Shown piece after piece: positions 24,285 through 33,491 of a stretch of 64,000 nucleotides of DNA; the first letter of the stretch is position 1, and every line of letters starts with the position of its first letter. The DNA is from Ruminococcus flavefaciens (lineage in GTDB: Bacteria > Bacillota > Clostridia > Oscillospirales > Ruminococcaceae), in NCBI RefSeq assembly GCF_900116855.1, contig NZ_UETD01000005.1, positions 62,001 through 126,000 on the forward strand, given 5' to 3'. The position numbers were made by a program, and so were the translations under genes. The notes under the pieces were generated by a model, which made no database searches, was not told the DNA's origin, and worked only from the letters and a program-made list of their open reading frames with translations.

Positions 24285-24980
24285 TCATATCTCGTCCATC
24301 TGACCCGTGGTGTGAGAGCTGTTGTAGCCAACAGGCTCCTGACCTGTTGCCCCCACGTCGGACATTGCATCGGAAGCAGTTCTCATGCGCCTTTCCATTT
24401 CTAACTGGTAGGGGTCCTTGATAGCACTGCCGCGCTTGTCCATTTCCTGCTCGAAGAACCTCTCGTTGAACTGAGGGAAGCCGTCAGCCTCCTCCAGCTT
24501 GTGGTAGGTGATGTTGGTGAAGATGTTCCAGACCGCCAGACTGCCCTCTATAACAGCCATTACAAGGTGTATCCAGCTGCACTTGCCTGCGATGTTGAAT
24601 TTGAATATTCCCTGAGGTTCTTTGGGAGCAAGCACGAACAGTGCCGCCTGAACTATAAACAGTGTTGCGAGCAGTAATATCAGCGTCATATCCTTATGGC
24701 TGTAAAAGCTCTTGAGAGCCAGATAGGCTATGAGGGGACATTCAAACAGCGCGAAAAGGGCAGCTGTGAATGAACCTGTGAGAAAGCCGAATACAAATGC
24801 CACAAGGAAATAAATTATAAGCGGTATGAAATACACTATGCCCATGATGGAATAGTGTTTTTTGCAGCGGTTCAGCAGCGAGAGATTATGAGCGAACTCC
24901 TGTGATCTCAGGTTTCTGTTGAGAGCAAATTCCATAGATCTCTGTGCCTGATAGCGATCTGCCTCGGACTGTTCGTACAT
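24285..24980 (-). CDS. Multi-pass membrane protein in the FHA-PP2C operon
   Basis: This 231-residue protein has a soluble N-terminus of about 45 residues (MYEQSEADRYQAQ), then about five hydrophobic segments between 50 and 165. A polar cytosolic tail of about 65 residues is rich in Glu, Arg, Ser and Thr (EMERRMRTASDAMSDVG, ending HTTGQMDEI). The start at 24980 has a full AAAGGAGG site; an upstream extension would lack homology. The Ser/Thr-rich tail is a plausible phosphorylation target for a kinase-phosphatase system, which is inference from the PP2C and FHA genes in the same operon. Confidence 0.82.
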   Translation of the reverse strand: MYEQSEADRYQAQRSMEFALNRNLRSQEFAHNLSLLNRCKKHYSIMGIVYFIPLIIYFLVAFVFGFLTGSFTAALFALFECPLIAYLALKSFYSHKDMTLILLLATLFIVQAALFVLAPKEPQGIFKFNIAGKCSWIHLVMAVIEGSLAVWNIFTNITYHKLEEADGFPQFNERFFEQEMDKRGSAIKDPYQLEMERRMRTASDAMSDVGATGQEPVGYNSSHTTGQMDEI

Positions 24981-25027
24981 GATGAAGCCTCCTTTGATAT
25001 CGTGTATGTATAGTGTTCGGTGGTGGA

Positions 25028-25399
25028 TCAATAGGCTCCGTCGTCCATTTTCTTTGCCATGAAGCAGTAAACGATGGACAGAACCAGTGAGAAGATGGCA
25101 GACGCCTTGTTCTCGGTGGCTACGAACGACACGATGTTCAGCACCATCAGCGCTGCGGACAGCTTGAAGCACATATTATAGTTGCCTCTGAGGCCGCATA
25201 TTGCCATATAGATGGTAAGTGCCACTGGGATGAGCGAGAGCACGATGACGAATACTGCCAGACCTCCGAGAGCGGCATCTCCGCCTGTTTTGCCCTCGGT
25301 GAGCGAGTTCGCTGCCACCGCAGCCGCTATTCCTACGATAGCTGCGATGCTGTTGACTACCAGTAAGAAGATAGTCATGATCTTGAATGCAAGTTTCAT
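25028..25399 (-). CDS. Small membrane protein, four predicted helices
   Basis: A 123-residue hydrophobic protein with segments at about 5-31, 43-69, 76-92 and 98-115 and a short basic C-terminus (MAKKMDDGAY). It resembles the DUF4064-type small four-helix proteins in pattern only. It lies 48 bases upstream of the 231-residue membrane protein gene and 75 bases after the preceding one, on the same transcript. Confidence 0.78.
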   Translation of the reverse strand: MKLAFKIMTIFLLVVNSIAAIVGIAAAVAANSLTEGKTGGDAALGGLAVFVIVLSLIPVALTIYMAICGLRGNYNMCFKLSAALMVLNIVSFVATENKASAIFSLVLSIVYCFMAKKMDDGAY

Positions 25400-25474
25400 G
25401 TTTGATTTTCCTCCTATATCATGAAATAAATATATGACAGACCGCCGCCTGCGCGGAAGGCGGCAGGTATATCC

Positions 25475-25708
25475 TCAGATGATCCTGTCCGTGGTGTGGA
25501 CGATGACTATGTTGTCGATCAACTCGAACCCCTCTGCGGCAGCTGCCGCAGGTACGCTGCTTACAGTGTTTTCAGCGATTGCATCCTGTGAAGCGGCGAT
25601 CCCCTTTGCCTTTCGCTCCTTTTTGGCGATGATGCTCCACATGATGATGTTTATAATGACGAAAGCCGCAGCCGCTGCTGCGATAACCAGCAATTCGTCT
25701 CTTGTCAT
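25475..25708 (-). CDS. Single-pass membrane protein, 77 residues
   Basis: One N-terminal hydrophobic helix (about 6-26, LLVIAAAAAAFVIINIIMWSI) is followed by a basic KKERKAKG stop-transfer segment and a 45-residue polar tail. AAAGGAG stands before the ATG. No family was recognised. It is the first of three membrane-protein genes after the PP2C phosphatase gene, 20 bases downstream of it. Confidence 0.72.
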   Translation of the reverse strand: MTRDELLVIAAAAAAFVIINIIMWSIIAKKERKAKGIAASQDAIAENTVSSVPAAAAAEGFELIDNIVIVHTTDRII

Positions 25709-25728
25709 AGGATCACTCCTTTTTGCCG

Positions 25729-26496
25729 TTACAGCTCTGCGCGGAACAATGCAACGGTGATATTGTCGTTTTCGTTCCTGCTTTTAACTGTCTCGATGAG
25801 TCTGCGGAGCTGTGACTTCATAGCTGATCTGTCGGGTGTTTTTTCGGGAGAAAGCTCCTCGAAAAGCTCCTTTTCCGTAAGCACATGGCGGAAACCGTCG
25901 GAGCATATCATAAAGTTGGTGTTGTTTTCAAAGGTACCCAGTCTTACCTCGGGAGCGACCTCTCCCGTTACGCCTATGCACTGCACAAGGGCATTTCTTC
26001 TCGGGTCGGTGAGAGCCTCCTCGGGAGTCATTTTTCCCATTTTCACAGCGCGGTTGACGAAGGTGTGGTCGTCGGTTATCTGGCTGAGCTTGTCGGATAT
26101 CCTGTATATCCTGCTGTCACCCACATGGAAGGTCATGAAGCCGTTGTTGACGGCAATGAGACCTGTTGCGGTAGTACCCAGCTGTATGCCGTTGTGAGCG
26201 CCGTAGTCCATGAGTATGGCGTTGAGCCTTCTCAGGCGGCTGATGACGTTTCTTGCGGCAGTCTTCCAGTCCCAGTCGGGAAGCTCGAAGGGGAGCTCTG
26301 TATCGAACCATTCTGCGAAGCTCCTGACCACCTCTGCGCTGGCAAGCTCTCCCCGTGAGAGACCGCCCATGCCGTCGCACACAAGTACAAGAGCTGCCTT
26401 GCCCGTGGCAGTGTTTGCGGTCTTGACACAGACGCTGTCCTGATTTATCTTCTTTGAGATACCGATATCGGTATCGCAGGCAGTGATGTAATCCAT
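25729..26496 (-). CDS. PP2C-family Ser/Thr protein phosphatase
   Basis: This 255-residue PP2C/PPM phosphatase removes phosphate from Ser/Thr residues using two metals. Motifs in order: KKINQDSV near 16, VCDGMGGLSRGELAS near 40-54, FHVGDSRIYR near 129, ICSDGFRHVLTE near 198, and ENDNIT near the C-terminus. All metal aspartates are present, so it should be active. ATG 26496 is chosen with GGGGG just upstream; a TTG four codons earlier is less likely. It follows the FHA gene by 21 bases. No Ser/Thr kinase gene is in the window, so the cognate kinase must be elsewhere. Confidence 0.93.
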   Translation of the reverse strand: MDYITACDTDIGISKKINQDSVCVKTANTATGKAALVLVCDGMGGLSRGELASAEVVRSFAEWFDTELPFELPDWDWKTAARNVISRLRRLNAILMDYGAHNGIQLGTTATGLIAVNNGFMTFHVGDSRIYRISDKLSQITDDHTFVNRAVKMGKMTPEEALTDPRRNALVQCIGVTGEVAPEVRLGTFENNTNFMICSDGFRHVLTEKELFEELSPEKTPDRSAMKSQLRRLIETVKSRNENDNITVALFRAEL

Positions 26497-26517
26497 AATT
26501 ACCCCCAAAGGGCGGTA

Positions 26518-27645
26518 TCAACCGTCGATAAAGTCGAATTCCTCGTCGGAAAGCTTCAGCACGTCGCCGCTTTTCAGCTTTATCTCTCTGTCGGGAAGAA
26601 CGGGAGTGCCGTTTATATATGTCCTGTTGGTGGAGTTGTTGTCCTCTACGAAGCAGGAGCCGTTGCGGGTGTAGATAGTGGCGTGGAGTCGGCTGACAGT
26701 TCTGTTCTCCGTGACACAGAAGTCAACGCGGTCGCGCTCCTTGCCTATTCTGAAAACGGGCTTGTCGATGTTGATGGTAACGCCCGTTGCGCGTCTTGTA
26801 AGAGTGGGATATTTCACCACAGGTCTTGGGATATCCCTTTTTTTCAGCTCGGGTACCGCGCTTGGTCTCTCCTCGGTGAGGGAGGGGATGACCTTGGGCT
26901 CGGGGAGCTTTGGCTCCTCGGTGTGCATGAACTCCTGAGAGCCGCGGTTTATCTCATTGATTATAGCCTGAGCGGTGTTCTGCGGAGCTGCCTGACGGGG
27001 CTGCTCAGCCACTCTTGCAGCCTCGGGACGGCTGAACTCGGGTCTTGACGCAGGCTGAGGAGACGCAGGTCTTGCTGCTGTTTTAGGTGCAGGCACCGCA
27101 TCGGGAGCCTCTCTGCGTATATATTCCATAGCCTCTCCCACGGTGAAGCCGTCGGCGCGGCAGATGAAGTTCATGAAGCCGTCAACGCTGTGGAAGTCCT
27201 CCTTGGACTTGTATTCCGCATAGGTGGATATCCTGCGGAGGCAGTTCACTATGCCGTCGTTGGTGTTCTCGTTGTACCAGATGGGGAGGTAGAAAAGCCA
27301 TATCTCCTTCCGCTCGGTATCGAAGGTGATGAAGTTGGGGTCGAGAACGATGTTGGGCATATTGAAGCCGCAGGAAGCGGCTGTGTCCATAATGGTGAGG
27401 AGCTCCGCAACGATACGGTAGTAAAGCTCCTTGTCAACGCCGTGCTTCAGCACGTTTATGAGGGGGACGCCCTGAGCGCCCGTGTATTCTATTTTATCGG
27501 GAGCTGAGAACCTTGGCGTGAGCCAGCCCTTGATACGGTTGTCGGTAAAGTATCTGTATTCTGCTTCATTGAGGGTCTCGCTGCCTGTGAATCGGCAGTG
27601 TATGCAAACGCCGTCGGTCTTTTCCGAAAATTTCAGCTTAGCCAT
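26518..27645 (-). CDS. FHA-domain protein with N-terminal DUF6382-like region
   Basis: The 375-residue protein has an N-terminal region of about 190 residues resembling DUF6382 (VCIHCRFTGSETLNEAEYRYF; IVLDPNFITFDTERKEIWLFYLPI). A Pro/Ala/Arg-rich disordered linker runs to about 280, and a C-terminal FHA domain covers about 300-375 with FRIGKERD, NRTVSRLHATIY and NNSTNRTYING, the phosphothreonine-binding loops. MAKLKF at 27645 has AAGGGAG upstream. As the first gene of a five-gene operon with a PP2C phosphatase, it is probably the phosphopeptide reader of a Ser/Thr signalling system at the membrane. Confidence 0.9.
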   Translation of the reverse strand: MAKLKFSEKTDGVCIHCRFTGSETLNEAEYRYFTDNRIKGWLTPRFSAPDKIEYTGAQGVPLINVLKHGVDKELYYRIVAELLTIMDTAASCGFNMPNIVLDPNFITFDTERKEIWLFYLPIWYNENTNDGIVNCLRRISTYAEYKSKEDFHSVDGFMNFICRADGFTVGEAMEYIRREAPDAVPAPKTAARPASPQPASRPEFSRPEAARVAEQPRQAAPQNTAQAIINEINRGSQEFMHTEEPKLPEPKVIPSLTEERPSAVPELKKRDIPRPVVKYPTLTRRATGVTINIDKPVFRIGKERDRVDFCVTENRTVSRLHATIYTRNGSCFVEDNNSTNRTYINGTPVLPDREIKLKSGDVLKLSDEEFDFIDG

Positions 27646-27678
27646 AGTCTTCTCCCTTCTGCTCATTCTTATACAACA

Positions 27679-27707
27679 ATTATACAATATTCTTCCTGTC
27701 AAGTCAA
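27679..27707 (-). promoter_or_regulatory. Sigma-A promoter of the FHA-PP2C operon
   Basis: On the minus strand TTGACT (27702-27707) and TATAAT (27679-27684) are separated by 17 bases, 34 bases upstream of the FHA gene start. Confidence 0.8.
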
Positions 27708-27768
27708 GGGAAAGGAGCCATATATAACAAATGAGTTTAAAATGCAGAGAAGTCCGCAAAAAACAAAG

Positions 27769-27800
27769 AGCCCCGAGCGTTCGTAAGGACGTTCGGGGCT
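27769..27800 (-). terminator. Terminator of secDF
   Basis: AGCCCCGA...ACG and its complement CGT...TCGGGGCT form a stem of about 11 bp, followed on the minus strand by CTTTGTTTTTT. It lies 26 bases past the secF stop. Confidence 0.85.
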
Positions 27801-27825
27801 GAAGCTCTGTATTGCGGAAGGAGCA

Positions 27826-28806
27826 TTACTTGCTGCTCTTTGCTTCCTTTTCTTTCTTTGCCTTCTTGTTCTTCCACCATGACCATGTAACAGGTGCAAC
27901 GAAAAGTGACGAGAAGGTACCTGAGATAAGACCCATCATCAGCGGTACAGAGAAGCTGAGGAGCGAATCATATCCTGTTACCAGAACTACGATGGTAACG
28001 ATGAGCATTGTGCCGATAGTTGTTACCGATGTTCTGATAGAACGTGTAAGCGACTGTGTGCAGCTTACGTTGATAAGCTCGTTAAGAGAAGCCTTGGGCA
28101 TGAGCTTGCGGTTCTCTCTGACTCTGTCATAGATAACGATGGTGTTGTTGATAGAGTAACCGAGTATGGTGAGGAATACGGCAACGATGTTGGAGTCGAT
28201 GCTGAAACCGCATACAACGGTAGTTGTGAACGCTACGAGGATGTCCAGACACAGTGCGAAGATAGAGCATACACCTGCGGACCATCCGCCGATGTTCCTG
28301 AATCTGATAGCGATGTAGATGATAACGATGAGAGCTGCAAAGAGCACTGCGATGAGGCACTTGAGCAGGAACTCATGTCCCGAAGTGGGGCTTACATCGT
28401 TTGAATCGTATATCTCAAGAGCGTTGTCGGGGAACTTCTCTCTGAGAGTAGAGGTGAGCTCTGTCTGCTTGTCAGCAGTAAGCCCCTCCTCAGAGGTGAA
28501 GGAGATAGTGATCTGCTTTCCGCCGGAATCAAGGCTTTCGCCCTTTCTTACGATAACGGATGAGCCTACGATGTCCTTAACATTTGAAGCGACGTCATTT
28601 GTGTTGATCTCGCCCTGATATGTGTAGGTGATAAGGGTACCGCCCTTGAACTCGATAGCGAGGTGGATGCCTCTGATTACAGCGCCTGCTATAAATACGA
28701 CGAGGACAGCGATCACAACGCCGAGTATAAGTCTTTTCTTGGAACAGAAGTTATAAACCTTCTTAGGAAGTGTTACGTTCTCCTTCTGAGTGTTCTTCTT
28801 ACTCAT
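27826..28806 (-). CDS. secF: Protein translocase subunit SecF
   Basis: SecF pairs with SecD to drive the late, proton-motive-force dependent steps of Sec export. The 326-residue protein has one N-terminal helix (about 33-53), the periplasmic-type loop beginning IEFKGGTLITYTY, and a cluster of five helices from about 148 with the conserved GYSINNTIVIYDRVREN motif. The C-terminus is basic (KNKKAKKEKEAKSSK). The start overlaps the secD stop as ATGA and has GGAGG upstream. Confidence 0.96.
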   Translation of the reverse strand: MSKKNTQKENVTLPKKVYNFCSKKRLILGVVIAVLVVFIAGAVIRGIHLAIEFKGGTLITYTYQGEINTNDVASNVKDIVGSSVIVRKGESLDSGGKQITISFTSEEGLTADKQTELTSTLREKFPDNALEIYDSNDVSPTSGHEFLLKCLIAVLFAALIVIIYIAIRFRNIGGWSAGVCSIFALCLDILVAFTTTVVCGFSIDSNIVAVFLTILGYSINNTIVIYDRVRENRKLMPKASLNELINVSCTQSLTRSIRTSVTTIGTMLIVTIVVLVTGYDSLLSFSVPLMMGLISGTFSSLFVAPVTWSWWKNKKAKKEKEAKSSK

Positions 28807-30215
28807 TTCTCGTCACCTCCGTAAAGCTTTCTGTTTTTGAAGCACTTGAACTTGGAGAGTGATGTTACCATAAGTCTTGAAGCAAATACTCCGAAGATGA
28901 AGTTGCAGATAACGCCTGCGAGCAGGGTAAATCCGAAGGAGTAAACAACGCCCTCAGCAGTAGCGCCGAATGCGAAGAAGATAGTCTTGTTGAGGATCTT
29001 CGAGAAGAAGCTGTCGGGAACACCGAAAGCACCCATGAGGATAACGGCGATGATAACGTTTGTTATATTACCGTCGAGGATAGCGGAGAATGCTCTCTTG
29101 TAAGCGATCTTGATAGCCGCATCGAGTGACTTTCCTGTCCTGAGCTCTTCCTTGATACGCTCGCCTGTGATGATATTGGCATCAACACCCATACCAACGG
29201 CGAGGATGATACCTGCGATACCGGGGATGGTAAGTGTAGAGCCGTTCATGAATCCGAACCAGCCTGTGATAGCGGCGATAGAGCCTGCGATCTGTCCGCC
29301 CAGAGCGATAACAGCCACAACGCCGGGGAGTCTGTAAAGAACGATCATATAGAGCGCGATTCCTATGAATGCGATGAGAGCTGCGAGGAGTATAGCGTCC
29401 AGTGAGCCTTCACCCATTGTAGGAGAAATTGTTCTGAAGCTCTTTGTCTCCATCTTGAAGGGGAGAGCACCTGAGTTGATCTGATCTGCAAGTCTCTTTG
29501 CAGAGTCAGCGTCAAAGCTTCCTGAGATGATAGCGTGTCCGTCTGTGATAGTGCTTTTTACAGAGGGAGCGGATACCATTGTATTGTCCATCCAGATCGA
29601 GATGGGGGTTTCCGAACCTGAGAGCTCAGCAGTTGCGGCAGCAAACTTTTTTGAGCCTTCTGAGCTGAGTTCGAGTGCGACAACATATTCATAGTTCTTT
29701 CCGTCGCTGTCGGGTTGGAACTCTCTTGTAGCCTTTGCAACGTCATCGCCCACGAGTACGATCTCGCCTGAGGGGATCTCGTTGCCCGCCTCATCGGTTG
29801 TTGTGTCTGTACCCTTACGGAAAGTCAGCTCAGCCATTTCGCCGAGCTCCTTGACAGCCGATTCGGGATCGAAGTCTGTCTCGCCTACCTGCCATGGGAA
29901 GCGAACGATTATTCTGTCGCTCTTTTCATCGCTGTAGACCTCGTTATCGGTGATACCGAGAGACGAAAGTCTTGTTTTGATGATCGCAGTAGCAGCGTCG
30001 AGCTGATTGGCATCAGCTTCAAAGTCACCGGCAGGACCGAAAGTAACGTCAACACCGCCCTTGATATCGATACCAAGGCGGATATCGTCAACGCCCTTGA
30101 CGTAAGTAGTCCTGTTGTCTCCGAAGAGCTTGTCAATACCAAACACCGCTGTAACAGCGAACAATGCGATAAAAGCAACGACAATGAAGAAAGTTGATTT
30201 GCCTGTCTTTTTCAC
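28803..30215 (-). CDS. secD: Protein translocase subunit SecD
   Basis: SecD is the larger subunit of the SecDF translocation motor. The first helix is followed by DDIRLGIDIKGGVDVTF, the P1 region, and a C-terminal block of five helices beginning near GSLDAILLAALIAFIGIALYM with VDANIITGERIKEEL. The start is decided by the ribosome binding site: AGGAGG is only one base from the ATG at 30221 but 8 bases from the in-frame GTG at 30215, so MKKTGKSTFF is the likelier N-terminus (470 residues). Confidence 0.95.
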   Translation of the reverse strand: MKKTGKSTFFIVVAFIALFAVTAVFGIDKLFGDNRTTYVKGVDDIRLGIDIKGGVDVTFGPAGDFEADANQLDAATAIIKTRLSSLGITDNEVYSDEKSDRIIVRFPWQVGETDFDPESAVKELGEMAELTFRKGTDTTTDEAGNEIPSGEIVLVGDDVAKATREFQPDSDGKNYEYVVALELSSEGSKKFAAATAELSGSETPISIWMDNTMVSAPSVKSTITDGHAIISGSFDADSAKRLADQINSGALPFKMETKSFRTISPTMGEGSLDAILLAALIAFIGIALYMIVLYRLPGVVAVIALGGQIAGSIAAITGWFGFMNGSTLTIPGIAGIILAVGMGVDANIITGERIKEELRTGKSLDAAIKIAYKRAFSAILDGNITNVIIAVILMGAFGVPDSFFSKILNKTIFFAFGATAEGVVYSFGFTLLAGVICNFIFGVFASRLMVTSLSKFKCFKNRKLYGGDEK

Positions 30216-30311
30216 AGTCATGCCTCCTATTTCCGAACTCTTTGAGCCGTAACTCCGCTAAGGGGGAAAAGGCATGAGTTCTTTATTCCTGTCTCATTGA
30301 CAATTACAATT

Positions 30312-30340
30312 ATTGTACTATATTTTTATAAAAAAGTCAA
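30312..30340 (-). promoter_or_regulatory. Sigma-A promoter of secDF
   Basis: On the minus strand TTGACT (30335-30340) and TACAAT (30312-30317) are separated by 17 bases, about 90 bases upstream of secD. Confidence 0.78.
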
Positions 30341-30513
30341 GTATGTGAGCGGAAATTATTCCCATTTCAAGAATATGCACAATTCCTTAAAGTAAAAATC
30401 GGGAATATAGACAAAGCTCCGTATGTATCTGTATGCCGGACAGAGTCCTCACTGAATGCAGGGACGCCCATCGGGCGTCCGCAGATAATGAAACAGCCAC
30501 ATGAGAATAATAA

Positions 30514-30540
30514 AAAAGCACCCCCGACGGAGTGCTTTCT
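30514..30540 (-). terminator. Terminator of the ATP synthase operon
   Basis: On the minus strand AAGCACTCC and GGGGTGCTT form the stem of a hairpin with a short loop, followed by TTTTATT. It begins 5 bases after the atpC stop. Confidence 0.85.
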
Positions 30541-30544
30541 GATA

Positions 30545-30955
30545 TTATTTGAAGTGTTTCTGAGAAATTTTCAGGCGGTTCATAGCGCGGTTCAGCGCAG
30601 CCTGAGTCTCATAGTACTCCTTTATGCTCTGCTTTTGTCTGAGACGCTCCTCGGCACGCTCACGCGCCTCCTGAGCTCTCTTTATGTCTATCTCCTCGGG
30701 AAGCTCGCAGGTATCCGCCAGAATTATGGAAGAATCGGGCATTACCTGTATGAAGCCCTCGGATATGGCGGCGTACTTCCACTCGCCGTCCACAAGGTAC
30801 TTCAGCTCTCCTGTGGGGAGAGAGGTAACAAGGGGCTCATGTCCTGCCATGATACCGATAAGACCGTCTATGGCGGTGATGACGAGGTGCTCCACCTCTC
30901 CGCTGAAGAAAATGCGGTCGGTGGCGATTATCTCAAGGTGAAAGGTCTTAGCCAT
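30545..30955 (-). CDS. atpC: ATP synthase F1 epsilon subunit
   Basis: Epsilon is the rotor-stalk subunit that can inhibit ATP hydrolysis. The 136-residue protein has the N-terminal beta sandwich (MAKTFHLEIIATDRIFFSGEVEHLVI, GIMAGHEPLVTSLPTGEL) and a C-terminal helical hairpin (AQEARERAEERLRQK). Its length is normal. It is the last gene of the atp operon, 12 bases after atpD, and is followed at once by a terminator. Confidence 0.96.
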   Translation of the reverse strand: MAKTFHLEIIATDRIFFSGEVEHLVITAIDGLIGIMAGHEPLVTSLPTGELKYLVDGEWKYAAISEGFIQVMPDSSIILADTCELPEEIDIKRAQEARERAEERLRQKQSIKEYYETQAALNRAMNRLKISQKHFK

Positions 30956-30967
30956 ATGACGCCTCCT

Positions 30968-32377
<1,410 letters not shown>

Positions 32378-32401
32378 TTAAGAGAATTTCGGGTATATCA
32401 T

Positions 32402-32491
32402 TTTTTGTAGGGGAGCCCGCCCTCGGGCTCCCGTTGTATGGTATAATGCTATGTATATTTCGGGAGGGCGAGGGCTCCCTCCTCTACAAAA
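32402..32491. repeat. Long imperfect inverted repeat inside the atp operon (MITE-like)
   Basis: Arms of about 33 bases run inward from TTTTGTAGGGGAGCCC at one end and from its approximate complement GGCTCCCTCCTCTACAAAA at the other, around a 27-base AT-rich centre (with TATGGTATAATGCTATG). There is no coding capacity. The outer ends TTTTGTAG and CTACAAAA are exact complements, like the terminal repeats of a miniature element. It lies between atpG and atpD and would be transcribed as a strong hairpin. Confidence 0.72.
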
Positions 32492-32565
32492 TTCAACAGT
32501 GATCACGGAGCGATGTGGGTATCGCCCCACACACGAATGGAACGCCGTGGACGGTGTTCACTGCA

Positions 32566-33477
32566 TTACTCTTCACTGATGGAAGCAGCGCCTCCGCAGA
32601 CCTCGGTTATCTCCTGAGTGATAGCCGCCTGTCTTGCGCGGTTGTACATGAGGGAAAGGTCCTTTATCATGTCCTTGGCACTGTTTGTGGCGGCGTCCAT
32701 AGCGGTCATACGGGACTGCTGCTCACAGCAGAATGCCTCCACCATGGCACCGTAGATTATTCCCTTTGCATACTGAGGGATAAGATAGTTCATAACTTCC
32801 TCGGGAGAGGGCATGAATGACGCCTTTGGCAGCTTTTTCATCGTACCGTCGGCAGCCTTTCCGAAATGCTTTCTCTCAAAGGGGAGCAGACGCAGCGTTC
32901 TCGGCTCCTGAAGGCTGGAATTTACCATATCGGTGTATATGACGTACACCTCGTCCAGCTCGTGTTTCTCGAACTTCTCCAGCACCTGCTCTGCGATCTC
33001 ACGGGCTCTGTAAAGCGTGGGATTCTGGGTGGTGTAGAGAAACTCTCCGTCAACGTAGCCCTTCTTGTCGTTCTGGATACGGCGCTGGAAGTACATTCTT
33101 CCCACCTGTCCCATGACAAAGAGGTAGCAGTTGTCAATATCTGCGGTCTCTTTCAGCTTCTGCTCGGTATATTTAAGTACATTGTGGTTATAGCTTCCGC
33201 AGAGTCCCTTGTCGCCAGTGATGACGATATAGCCCTTCTTACGCTTATCCTCGGGGATATCCTCACGCCTGTCGAAGTATTGCTGACGGGTATGGGGAGT
33301 ATGCTCGAGAACGCTCTCGATAGTTGACTGGAGCTTGTAGAAGTAGGGCTCTGTACACTCCAGTGACTTCCTTGCTTTTTTCAGCTTGGAAGATGACATG
33401 AGGTACATGGCGTTGGTGATCTTCAGGATCTGCTGGATGCTTCCGATCCTTTCGCGGATCTCTCTCATATTAGGCAC
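32566..33477 (-). CDS. atpG: ATP synthase F1 gamma subunit
   Basis: Gamma is the central rotor shaft of F1. The 303-residue protein opens with MPNMREIRERIGSIQQILKITNAMYLMSSSKLKKA, the coiled-coil N-terminal helix. It contains ITGDKGLCGSYN near 85-96 and ends with the conserved helix ARQAAITQEITEVCGGAASI that enters the catalytic crown. The start is 14 bases after the fused delta-alpha gene. The family usually has about 285-300 residues, so the size is normal. Confidence 0.96.
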   Translation of the reverse strand: MPNMREIRERIGSIQQILKITNAMYLMSSSKLKKARKSLECTEPYFYKLQSTIESVLEHTPHTRQQYFDRREDIPEDKRKKGYIVITGDKGLCGSYNHNVLKYTEQKLKETADIDNCYLFVMGQVGRMYFQRRIQNDKKGYVDGEFLYTTQNPTLYRAREIAEQVLEKFEKHELDEVYVIYTDMVNSSLQEPRTLRLLPFERKHFGKAADGTMKKLPKASFMPSPEEVMNYLIPQYAKGIIYGAMVEAFCCEQQSRMTAMDAATNSAKDMIKDLSLMYNRARQAAITQEITEVCGGAASISEE

Positions 33478-33491
33478 AGAGGATCACCGCC

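Larger units (their letters stand above)
30222..30544. other. Intergenic region between atpC and secD
   Basis: No gene is seen here. From right to left it holds the atp operon terminator, a separate GGACGCCC-ATC-GGGCGTCC hairpin (30463-30481) with no T run, a featureless AT-rich stretch, and the secD promoter. Confidence 0.7.
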
